DNA of 64,000 nucleotides from an uncultured Prevotella sp. (lineage in GTDB: Bacteria; Bacteroidota; Bacteroidia; Bacteroidales; Bacteroidaceae): contig CAKZVT010000011.1 in the NCBI GenBank assembly GCA_937922435.1, forward strand, positions 62,001-126,000, in the 5' to 3' direction. The position numbers and the translations under genes were made by a program. Shown here piece after piece: positions 1-7,075 of the stretch. The notes under the pieces are model-generated. The model had not been told where the DNA came from. It saw only the letters and a list, made by a program, of their open reading frames with translations, and made no database searches. Positions within the stretch are counted from its first letter, which is position 1; each line of letters opens with the position of its first letter.

Positions 1-1788
1 GCCGAACATGTATTCGGCCAGCTTCTTTGCCAGGTACGTTTTGCCCACGCCGGTAGGGCCGAGGAACATGAACGCACCGATGGGGTGGTTGGGCTCTTTC
101 AGCCCTACGCGGTTGCGCTGTATGGCTTTCACCATTTTCTCTATGGCCTTGTCCTGCGCTATTACGGCCTTCTTGAGTTCCGCGCCCATGTTTTTCAGGC
201 GCACGCCCTCGGCTTCAGCCATGCGCTGTACAGGCACGCCGGTAATCATCGACACAACGTCGGCTACGTCCTTTTCGGTGATGACGTCGCGCTGGCCTAT
301 CTCGTTGTTCTCCCATTTCAGCTGAAGCTCTTTCAGTTCAGCTTCCAGTTCGGTCTGCTTGTCGCGGTAGCTTGCGGCCAGTTCGAAGTTTTGGTTCCTT
401 ACGGCGGCCTGCTTTTTCTCCTTCACATAGCTTATTTCCTTCTCCTTCTCGCCGATTTCAGGCGGCATCTGGGCGTGTTGCAGGTGTACGCGTGCGCCCA
501 CTTCGTCCATCGCGTCGATAGCCTTGTCGGGGAAAGCACGGTCGGTGACATAACGGTCTGTCAGTTTGACACACGCCATAATGGCATCGTCAGAGTAAGA
601 TACGTGGTGGTGATACTCGTAGCGTTCCTTTATGTTGTTCAGTATTTCTACGGTTTCCTCGGCCGTGGTAGGCTCTACTATTACCTTTTGGAAGCGTCGT
701 TCCAGCGCGCCGTCCTTTTCGATGGAGTTGCGGTATTCGTCAAGCGTCGTTGCGCCGATGCACTGTATTGTGCCGCGTGCCAGCGCGGGCTTCAGTATGT
801 TGGCCGCGTCCATTGAGCCGGGTGTGGAGCCTGCGCCCACGAGCGTGTGTATTTCGTCGATGAAAATCACCACGTCGGGGTTCTGCTCTATTTCCTTGAT
901 TAGCGCGCGTACACGCTCCTCGAATTGTCCGCGGTATTTTGTACCGGCCACTACGGCCGTCATGTCGAGGCTTATTATGCGCTTGTTGAACAGCACGGGC
1001 GACGTGTGGTGCTTGCATATCATCTGCGCCAGTCCTTCCACTATGGCGCTTTTGCCTACGCCCGGCTCGCCTATGAGTATGGGGTTGTTCTTCTTCCTGC
1101 GGCAAAGTATTTCGGTAACGCGTTGTATTTCGCGCTCGCGTCCCACCACGGGGTCGAGCTTTCCCTCGGCGGCGGCCTTCGTAAGGTCGGTGCCGAAGTT
1201 GTCAAGTACGGGTGTCTTGCCCGTAGGCCGCTGTGTGGTCGTGGTGCCCGTAGGGCGCGACTTCTGCGAGTTGTTGCCGTTTATGCTAAGCATTCCGTCG
1301 TCTTCGTCCTCTTCCTTGTCGGGCATGCCTATGCCGTCGCTGACGGTGTTGGCCTTCTGCCTGAAATATGTCAGTGCGTCTTCGTAGTTCATATTGTTAA
1401 ATTCAAGCACTTCTTTCGCTCCGTTGTCTACGTGGTCGTGCAGTATGGCGAGCAGCAGGTGCTGTTCGTCAACCATCTGCGTGGCCTGTATGCGCGCTTC
1501 GAGCACGGCCAGTTTCAGTATGTTGCTGGCCTTTTCGTTGAGCACGAGCTCGTGCGTGCGGAGCGGTTGCGCGAAGTCTTCCTCGCGCACCTTTTGTTCA
1601 AGTTCTTCTTTTATGGTTTGGAAATTGATGTCTGATTTTACGAATAGTTCGTGTACGGGGCCGGTCTTGTCGCGCAGTATGCCGAGCAACAGGTGCTCCG
1701 GACCTACCGACCTGCTGGCCAGCCGTGCCGCTTCCTCGCGGCTGAAGGCCAGTATCTGCGATACTTTCGGTGAAAATTGACTTGTCAT
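1..1788 (-). CDS. clpC: ATP-dependent Clp protease ATPase subunit ClpC (3' end outside window)
   Basis: Class I HSP100 unfoldase that threads substrates into ClpP in the cytoplasm. 596 codons are visible. An N-terminal double Clp_N repeat (about 1-145) is followed by an acidic linker, then the first AAA+ module with Walker A GEPGVGKT at 240-247 and a Walker B with FIDEIHT. A coiled middle domain with a UVR-like helix follows, then the second AAA+ module, whose Walker A GPTGVGKT starts at residue 577. The window ends about 20 residues later, so roughly the last third is missing. The ATG at 1788 is the first start before the Clp_N fold. A TAnnTTTG-type box (CAAAGGTA on plus, 1830-1837) lies about 40 bp upstream. 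Family assignment is secure; ClpC rather than ClpB rests on the middle-domain length and UVR-like segment. Confidence 0.95.
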   Translation of the reverse strand, partial: MTSQFSPKVSQILAFSREEAARLASRSVGPEHLLLGILRDKTGPVHELFVKSDINFQTIKEELEQKVREEDFAQPLRTHELVLNEKASNILKLAVLEARIQATQMVDEQHLLLAILHDHVDNGAKEVLEFNNMNYEDALTYFRQKANTVSDGIGMPDKEEDEDDGMLSINGNNSQKSRPTGTTTTQRPTGKTPVLDNFGTDLTKAAAEGKLDPVVGREREIQRVTEILCRRKKNNPILIGEPGVGKSAIVEGLAQMICKHHTSPVLFNKRIISLDMTAVVAGTKYRGQFEERVRALIKEIEQNPDVVIFIDEIHTLVGAGSTPGSMDAANILKPALARGTIQCIGATTLDEYRNSIEKDGALERRFQKVIVEPTTAEETVEILNNIKERYEYHHHVSYSDDAIMACVKLTDRYVTDRAFPDKAIDAMDEVGARVHLQHAQMPPEIGEKEKEISYVKEKKQAAVRNQNFELAASYRDKQTELEAELKELQLKWENNEIGQRDVITEKDVADVVSMITGVPVQRMAEAEGVRLKNMGAELKKAVIAQDKAIEKMVKAIQRNRVGLKEPNHPIGAFMFLGPTGVGKTYLAKKLAEYMFG

Positions 1789-1829
1789 TTACAGTTCCTA
1801 ATCGTTAATTATATCATTTCATACCCTTG

Positions 1830-1837
1830 CAAAGGTA
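1830..1837 (-). promoter_or_regulatory. Putative -7 box for clpC
   Basis: CAAAGGTA on plus reads TACCTTTG on minus, matching the Bacteroidetes TAnnTTTG consensus, 42 bp upstream of the clpC start. No well-spaced -33 TTTG was found (CAAA at 1852-1855 is too close). Confidence 0.45.
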
Positions 1838-1919
1838 CACATTTATTCATACAAACACCGTGCCAATGTGTAAATTAACTATTTTTTGTCTGTTTCTTGC
1901 GAGCTTTTTCCGTTGTTTC

Positions 1920-2400
1920 CAGACGTGTCATTCTTGTTTCAATAAGAAACTGTTTCAGAGCAGGACATGGCAAAGTGTCAGTTTGAAAATGTCTGTATTT
2001 CCAGTTGAAATAGCTTGGCAAGAGGTGTATCGATTGTCATTTCACAGGCAAAAGGCCACATCTCATATCCCCGAATACGGCAAAACGAAGGGTAAAAGGT
2101 GGCCTTTTGTAATTGCAGGGGATGTCTTTGAGGGTGCTGAAGACGGTCTTTTCCTATGCTGAAGACGGCTTTTGCCACCGATAAATGCCGTTCAAGCAAT
2201 GTTAAAACGCCGTATTTTCTGCACATCGTGAAGGCTTTTTGCCTTAATGTTCAGTGTTTCAGACGATTGCGTTTGCACACTTTTCTTGGCTGTATTTCAG
2301 TCCGCCGTGTTCTCGTTCTGAAATATTGCAGCCACGGAGCGTCATTGAAAATCAGTATGTCAGCCATCCGCCGGTTTGTATGTCAAAGTGTATGTTCCGG
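1920..2400. repeat. Degenerate 22-bp-period array in the 781-bp clpC/OmpA intergenic region
   Basis: The 1789-2569 region has no credible gene. From about 2045 to 2245 it consists of diverged 22-bp units. TGCTGAAGACGG occurs at 2135-2146 and again at 2157-2168, exactly 22 bp apart. AAAAGGCCAC (2050-2059) is the perfect inverse of GTGGCCTTTT (2099-2108). Weaker units can be traced on both sides (about 1920-2040 and 2245-2400). The short open frames crossing here follow the repeat composition and look spurious. Confidence 0.65.
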
Positions 2401-2502
2401 CATGTAGCGTTGTCGCGATGCGTCCGGCATTGTCCTTTAATTCGGGAAAACAGTTGTGTAATACCGCATTATAAGTTTTTTTATGATAAAACAAACCTGC
2501 AT

Positions 2503-2536
2503 TTTGTTGGTAAATACTGGAAAAGTTGTAATTTTG
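2503..2536 (+). promoter_or_regulatory. Bacteroidetes-type promoter of the OmpA-like lipoprotein gene
   Basis: A -33 TTTGTTG (2503-2509) and -7 TAATTTTG (2529-2536) lie with 19-22 bp spacing, 33 bp before the start codon at 2570. This matches the TTTG / TAnnTTTG consensus. Confidence 0.65.
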
Positions 2537-2569
2537 TACGTGTCAAACCATTTAAACCAAAATACAATT

Positions 2570-3277
2570 ATGAAGAAGTTAAAGGTTATAACACTTGGAT
2601 TGTGCGCGGCTCTTGTGGTGAGTTGCAGCACTAAGACGGGTACTGGTGCTCTCATAGGCACTGGTGCTGGTACGTTTGTAGGTGGAATTATCGGCAAGAT
2701 TGCAGGCAACACAGCCGTTGGAGCAGCCGTCGGAGCAGCGGTAGGCGCAGGCACGGGCGCACTCATTGGCCGCCACATGGACAAGGTAAAGGCCGAGACT
2801 GAGGCGCAACTTGCCGAGACGGCCACGGTTGAGGAAGTTACGGATAATAACGGGTTGAAGGCCGTTAAGGTTACGTTTGATTCAGGTCTGCTCTTTACGA
2901 CAGGCAGTGCAAGCCTTAGTACGTCGGCAAAATCGTCGTTGAGCAAGTTTGCCAACAATGTGTTGAAGAAGAATGCAAGCGTAGACGTCAACGTTTACGG
3001 ATATACCGACAATCAGGGATGGAAGAACTCTACTGCGGAGCAAAGCGCACAGAAAAACCTTAACCTGTCGCAGGAGCGTGCCCAGAGCGTGGCTTCTTAC
3101 CTGATGGCATGTGGCGCTGCAACAAGCCAGATTGCAGCAGTGGAAGGTCTCGGAGAGTCGAACCCTGTGGCAGACAACAGTACTGAAGCCGGCCGCGAGC
3201 AGAACCGCCGTGTGGAGGTGTATCTCTACGCAAGCCAGGAAATGATTGACGCCGCCAACAACGGGACACTGCAATAA
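2570..3277 (+). CDS. OmpA-family outer-membrane lipoprotein with glycine-zipper domain
   Basis: 235-residue envelope lipoprotein predicted to tie the outer membrane to peptidoglycan. A signal peptide ends in a VVSC lipobox (Cys19). Residues about 25-70 are Gly/Ala-rich repeats typical of a glycine zipper. A C-terminal OmpA domain follows (about 95-225) with the peptidoglycan-binding pattern YGYTDNQG ... NLSLSQERA-like helix ... EAGREQNRRVEV. An upstream in-frame ATG at 2483 would add 29 residues lacking signal character and would lie before the promoter boxes, so 2570 is preferred. The next gene, mtgA, also acts on the cell wall, but a long inverted repeat separates the two. It resembles E. 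coli YiaD in layout. Confidence 0.9.
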   Translation: MKKLKVITLGLCAALVVSCSTKTGTGALIGTGAGTFVGGIIGKIAGNTAVGAAVGAAVGAGTGALIGRHMDKVKAETEAQLAETATVEEVTDNNGLKAVKVTFDSGLLFTTGSASLSTSAKSSLSKFANNVLKKNASVDVNVYGYTDNQGWKNSTAEQSAQKNLNLSQERAQSVASYLMACGAATSQIAAVEGLGESNPVADNSTEAGREQNRRVEVYLYASQEMIDAANNGTLQ

Positions 3278-3284
3278 TGTAATA

Positions 3285-3432
3285 AATTAAGAGTTAAGAG
3301 TTAAGGAAAGTACGGTTTTAAGGTCATAAGGTTATGAGGTTTTACGGTGTTGGTAATACTCCTACATACCCTTCAACCGTATAACCCTATAACCTTATGA
3401 CCTTAAAACCGTACTTTCCTTAACTCTTAATT
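3285..3432. repeat. Perfect 40-bp inverted repeat (large hairpin) between the OmpA-like gene and mtgA
   Basis: The arms 3296-3335 and 3389-3428 are exact reverse complements over 40 bp, with a 53-bp spacer containing an inner TACGGT/ACCGTA pair. The arms are built from short repeated words (AAGAGTT, AAGGTCAT, AAGGTTAT). The structure fills the gap between stop codon 3277 and start codon 3445 and could act as a terminator or a 3'-end stabilising hairpin. Confidence 0.85.
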
Positions 3433-3444
3433 ATCAAAAACAGC

Positions 3445-4182
3445 ATGTTACGACTTAAATTATTCGGCCGCATATTGCGTTGGGTGCTTGTGTTCTTTTT
3501 CGGCTCTACCATCCTTGCCGTTGTGGCTTTGCGTTTCATACCTGTATATTTCACTCCGCTGATGTTCATACGCTGCGCCGAACAGCTGAAAGACGGCGAA
3601 AGCATGAAGCTGCATCACAAGTGGGTGCCGCTGGAAGATATGTCGCGCCACATGCCGGTGGCCGTGATGGCCAGCGAAGACCAGCGTTTCCTGCTGCATC
3701 ACGGGTTTGATTATGACGCCATAGAGAAGGCCGCCAAGAGCAACCTTAAAGGCGGCAAAATTCGTGGCGGCAGCACTATTTCGCAGCAGACGGCCAAGAA
3801 CGTGTTTCTATGGCCTGGCCGTTCATGGGTGCGCAAGGGGCTTGAGGCTTACTTCACCGTGCTCATCGAGTTCATGTGGAGCAAGCAGCGCATCATGGAA
3901 GTGTACCTTAACTCCATAGAGATGGGGCCCGGAATATACGGAGTCCAGGCCGTAGCGCACGACAACTTCGGCAAAGATTCCGCCGACTTGTTCCGTGGCG
4001 AGTGCGCGTTAATCGCCGCCACGCTGCCCAATCCGTTGAAATTCAGCTCGAAAAGTCCGAGTGCGTACATGCTGAAACGCAAGCGGCAGATAGAGCGGCA
4101 GATGAAGTTCATACCGTCATTCCCTGCCGAGGGCGAAGACTATGACCCTAAGACATCGGCCGGAGGAGTGTATAGGAAGTGA
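3445..4182 (+). CDS. mtgA: Monofunctional biosynthetic peptidoglycan transglycosylase
   Basis: 245 residues, the usual length for MtgA. It polymerises lipid II into glycan strands on the periplasmic face of the inner membrane. One N-terminal membrane segment (about 10-32) precedes a GT51 domain. The catalytic-Glu motif EDQRFLLHHGFD, the RGGSTISQQTAKN motif and the KQRIMEVYLNSIEMG motif are all present. No transpeptidase domain follows, which separates it from class A PBPs. It sits between an OmpA-like lipoprotein and a helicase gene, with inverted repeats on both sides, so it is probably transcribed separately or with terminator control. Confidence 0.95.
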   Translation: MLRLKLFGRILRWVLVFFFGSTILAVVALRFIPVYFTPLMFIRCAEQLKDGESMKLHHKWVPLEDMSRHMPVAVMASEDQRFLLHHGFDYDAIEKAAKSNLKGGKIRGGSTISQQTAKNVFLWPGRSWVRKGLEAYFTVLIEFMWSKQRIMEVYLNSIEMGPGIYGVQAVAHDNFGKDSADLFRGECALIAATLPNPLKFSSKSPSAYMLKRKRQIERQMKFIPSFPAEGEDYDPKTSAGGVYRK

Positions 4183-4319
4183 AGAATTAAGAATTAAGAG
4201 TTAAGAAAATATGCTGTTGCAGAGTATCATGCAAGTTGGTTTTTCTTAATTCTTAACTCTTAACTCTTCACTCACAAAGCCATGTTTTCTTAATTCTTAA
4301 CTCTTAATTCTTAACTCGA
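4181..4319. repeat. TTAAGAAT/TTAAGAGT word repeat with two alternative complementary arms
   Basis: Just after the mtgA stop, a left arm of TTAAGAATTAAGAGTTAAGAA-like words (4184-4209) is complementary to two right-hand arms, about 4240-4268 and 4283-4317. The left arm could pair with either. The element fills the mtgA-helicase gap. Confidence 0.75.
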
Positions 4320-4322
4320 AAA

Positions 4323-6704
4323 GTGGATTTTCTTAATGAATTGAACGAGAGTCAGCGCAAGGCCGTAGAATATTGCGACGGTCCGTCGCTGGTAATCGCC
4401 GGGGCAGGGTCGGGCAAGACGCGCGTGCTTACATACAAGATTGCTTACCTGTTGAGCCAAGGCATGAAGCCGTGGAACATCCTCGCCCTTACGTTTACCA
4501 ACAAGGCTGCCAACGAAATGAAGCAGCGCATAGGCGCGTTGGTGGGCGACGATATGGCGCGGAAGCTCAACATGGGTACATTCCACAGCATTTTTTCACG
4601 CATATTGCGTGTCGAGGCGCATCATTTGGGCTACGCATCTAACTTTACTATATATGACGATGGCGATTCGCGAAGCCTTGTCAAGACCATCATTAAGGAA
4701 ATGCAGCTTGACGACAAGACGTATAAGCCTGCGTCGATACAGTCGCGTATCAGCATGGCGAAGAACCACTTGGTGTTGCCGAACGATTATGCAGTAAACC
4801 GAAACTTGCTGGAGCGTGACCGCGAGCAGCGTGTTCCGGCCATGAGCAATATCTATTCTGCGTATTGTGAAAGGTGCAGGATGGCCAATGCGATGGACTT
4901 TGACGACCTGTTGACAAACACTTTTACCCTCTTCAATGAGCATGAAGATATACGGTTGAAGTACGCCGACAAGTTCAAATATATTCTTGTGGACGAGTAT
5001 CAGGACACAAACTCCGTGCAACAGAAAATCGTTTGGCAGATATCAAAGGAGCATTTGCGCGTCTGCGCGGTAGGGGACGACGCCCAGAGTATATATGCCT
5101 TCCGCGGTGCGAACATTGACAATATACTTGATTTTACCGAACAATTCAAGGGTACGCAGCTGTTCAAGCTTGAACAAAACTACCGTAGCACGCAGCGTAT
5201 AGTGCAGGCGGCAAACAGCCTGATACGCCATAACGAGCGGCAGATACCCAAAGACGTGTACAGCCGTAACGACGAGGGCGAGCGGCTTGTGCTGAAAGAG
5301 GCTTACAGTGATAGGGAAGAGGCTCTTATTGTCTGCAATGAGATAAAGCGCATACGCCGTGCGGAGCATTGCGAGTATGGCGATTTTGCCGTGTTATACC
5401 GTACCAACTCACAAAGCCGCAGTTTTGAGGAAGCCATGCGGAAGGCTGCCATACCTTATAAAATATATGGCGGATTGAGCTTTTACCAGCGTAAGGAAAT
5501 CAAGGACATCATCGCTTACTTTCGCTTGGTGGTTAATCCTGACGACGAGGAAGCGTTTAAGCGCATCATTAATTACCCGAAGCGCGGCATCGGTGACACT
5601 ACGGTGGCCAAGATTGCAGGGCTTGCATCGGTGGCAGGAGTGAGCCTTTGGAGTGTGGTTTGCGCTCCTGAGCGTTATGGCTTGTCCGTTAGCAAGGCCA
5701 CGCAGGCTAAGATTGACGGTTTCAAGGAGCTTATAATCGGCTTTATTGACAAACTCGTTTCAACCGATGCTTACACGTTGGGCATAGAACTGGTGAAGGC
5801 CAGTGGCATATCTGCCGACGTCTATGCCGACAGGTCGCCAGAGAACCTGTCGCGTCAGGAGAATCTTGAGGAGCTGCTTGGCAGTATGCAGGAGTTTGTA
5901 GAGAGCCACAGGGAGGAAGGGCTTGAACACGAAATAGGTTTGGCTGATTTCCTTAAAGAAGTTTCCTTGCAGACTGATATTGAGAGCGAGACGGCAGATG
6001 ACGGGGCAAGCCGTGTGTCTTTAATGACCGTGCACAGCGCAAAGGGACTTGAATTTCCTACGGTTTTTGTCGTAGGACTTGAAGAGAACATCTTTCCGAG
6101 CCTCATGTCGCTCAACAGCCGGCGTGAACTTGAAGAGGAGCGTCGCCTGCTTTATGTGGCGATAACACGTGCCGAGCGTCATTGCATACTTACATACGCC
6201 AAGAGCCGTTACCGCTTTGGGCGTATGGAGACAGAGGCTCCGAGCCGCTTTTTGCGTGACATAAGTCCGGAGTTGGTTAAGGTTGATGGAGGCGGAGGTG
6301 GCTTTTCATCTTCAGACAGCATACGCTCTTTCATGTCGTTTGGCGGGCGTGACCGTTGGCAGAACAGCCGCCCGGTGGCGTCGCAGTTCAAGGCTGACCC
6401 GAAGCTTCGCGAGGCTTCGCACCGTGAAGAGCCGCCTGTTGCCGACACGTTCTCGCCTGGTTTCCAGCGTCTGCGCGCTGTAGCGTCGCTTAAAAGCAGG
6501 CGTGTGCAGCCTGCAACGGAAAGCCCGTCGGCAGCTGTCGGCGGTTTGACGGAAGGCTGCGTTATCGAGCACGAGCGTTTTGGCATGGGCAAGGTGACGA
6601 GGCTTGAAGGCTCCGGCGAGAACCTTAAGGCCACGGTACAGTTTGAGAATGCAGGCACGAAGCAGCTACTGGTGAAGTTTGCCAGGTTTAAGGTTGTAGG
6701 CTGA
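4323..6704 (+). CDS. UvrD/PcrA-type 3'-5' superfamily 1 DNA helicase
   Basis: 793-residue ATP-driven DNA helicase for repair and replication-conflict resolution. The SF1A motifs appear in order: Q-motif NESQRKAV, Walker A GAGSGKT (27-33), LTFTNKAANEMK, VDEYQDTN (motif II), GDDAQSIYAFRGA (III), EQNYRST (IV), TVHSAKGLEF (V) and LLYVAITRAE (VI). The C-terminal about 60 residues (VIEHERFGMGKV...) resemble the PcrA/UvrD tail that contacts RNA polymerase in other bacteria. The start is a GTG, and no in-frame ATG precedes the Q-motif. Length and motif order fit PcrA/UvrD rather than Rep or RecB. Confidence 0.95.
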   Translation: MDFLNELNESQRKAVEYCDGPSLVIAGAGSGKTRVLTYKIAYLLSQGMKPWNILALTFTNKAANEMKQRIGALVGDDMARKLNMGTFHSIFSRILRVEAHHLGYASNFTIYDDGDSRSLVKTIIKEMQLDDKTYKPASIQSRISMAKNHLVLPNDYAVNRNLLERDREQRVPAMSNIYSAYCERCRMANAMDFDDLLTNTFTLFNEHEDIRLKYADKFKYILVDEYQDTNSVQQKIVWQISKEHLRVCAVGDDAQSIYAFRGANIDNILDFTEQFKGTQLFKLEQNYRSTQRIVQAANSLIRHNERQIPKDVYSRNDEGERLVLKEAYSDREEALIVCNEIKRIRRAEHCEYGDFAVLYRTNSQSRSFEEAMRKAAIPYKIYGGLSFYQRKEIKDIIAYFRLVVNPDDEEAFKRIINYPKRGIGDTTVAKIAGLASVAGVSLWSVVCAPERYGLSVSKATQAKIDGFKELIIGFIDKLVSTDAYTLGIELVKASGISADVYADRSPENLSRQENLEELLGSMQEFVESHREEGLEHEIGLADFLKEVSLQTDIESETADDGASRVSLMTVHSAKGLEFPTVFVVGLEENIFPSLMSLNSRRELEEERRLLYVAITRAERHCILTYAKSRYRFGRMETEAPSRFLRDISPELVKVDGGGGGFSSSDSIRSFMSFGGRDRWQNSRPVASQFKADPKLREASHREEPPVADTFSPGFQRLRAVASLKSRRVQPATESPSAAVGGLTEGCVIEHERFGMGKVTRLEGSGENLKATVQFENAGTKQLLVKFARFKVVG

Positions 6705-6778
6705 CGGTGCTTGATGTGATGCAATATATATTTACATCTGTATCTTATTGATAGTCAAACGGTTACAACTGGCAATCT

Positions 6779-6866
6779 AAAAGGCCATGTTTTACATTGT
6801 AAAACATGGCCTTTTAGCGTATGAAAGATGGTCTTTTACCTGATAAAAGACCATATAATGTAAATC
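6779..6866. repeat. 22-bp phased palindromic array, four units
   Basis: Four consecutive 22-bp units start at 6779, 6801, 6823 and 6845, each with an AAAAG/GAAAG start and mostly a CTTTT half. The first two together form a 19-bp perfect stem (6777-6795 / 6799-6817, 3-nt loop). The next two form an 11-bp stem (6828-6838 / 6844-6854). The array lies between the convergent helicase and small membrane protein genes and could also terminate transcription. Confidence 0.85.
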
Positions 6867-7051
6867 TACTGACTAATTCGCTGTTCTTGCTTGTTACGTT
6901 TCCGCTTGTCTTTTTGGCATGCGTCTTTCAAAGGGCAACCGCTGCACGCATCGCCATTAGCTTTCAACGCCTTGTACGTGCGCCATGAGGCGTAGGCTAT
7001 GGCGCATACGGTTACGGTCAGTACGATGATTGTCTGCGCTGTTTCTGACAT
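6866..7051 (-). CDS. Small Cys-rich single-pass membrane protein, FeoB-associated type
   Basis: 61 residues. One N-terminal hydrophobic helix (about 7-25) is followed by a short soluble tail with CSGCPLKDAC and a Lys/Arg-rich end. This layout (TM plus C-x-x-C-x-L-K-x-x-C) matches the FeoB-associated Cys-rich membrane protein family (PF12669), whose role in ferrous iron uptake is inferred from feoB neighbours in other genomes. No feoB or feoA is in this window. It lies 25 bp downstream of the ABC ATPase gene and is probably co-transcribed. The stop codon abuts the last 22-bp repeat unit. Confidence 0.65.
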   Translation of the reverse strand: MSETAQTIIVLTVTVCAIAYASWRTYKALKANGDACSGCPLKDACQKDKRKRNKQEQRISQ

Positions 7052-7075
7052 GCTTTATATGTTTGAAGGTAAACT

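Noticed and set aside
850..1635. Long plus-strand open frames opposite clpC and other minus-strand genes
   Set aside because: They are antisense shadows of conserved genes, with low-complexity or Arg/His-rich translations and no motifs.
1827..2407. Short open frames between clpC and the OmpA-like gene (for example 1827-2162 and 2156-2407)
   Set aside because: They run through the 22-bp repeat array, have no family resemblance, lack promoters in register and read as repeat-derived Cys/Phe-rich peptides.
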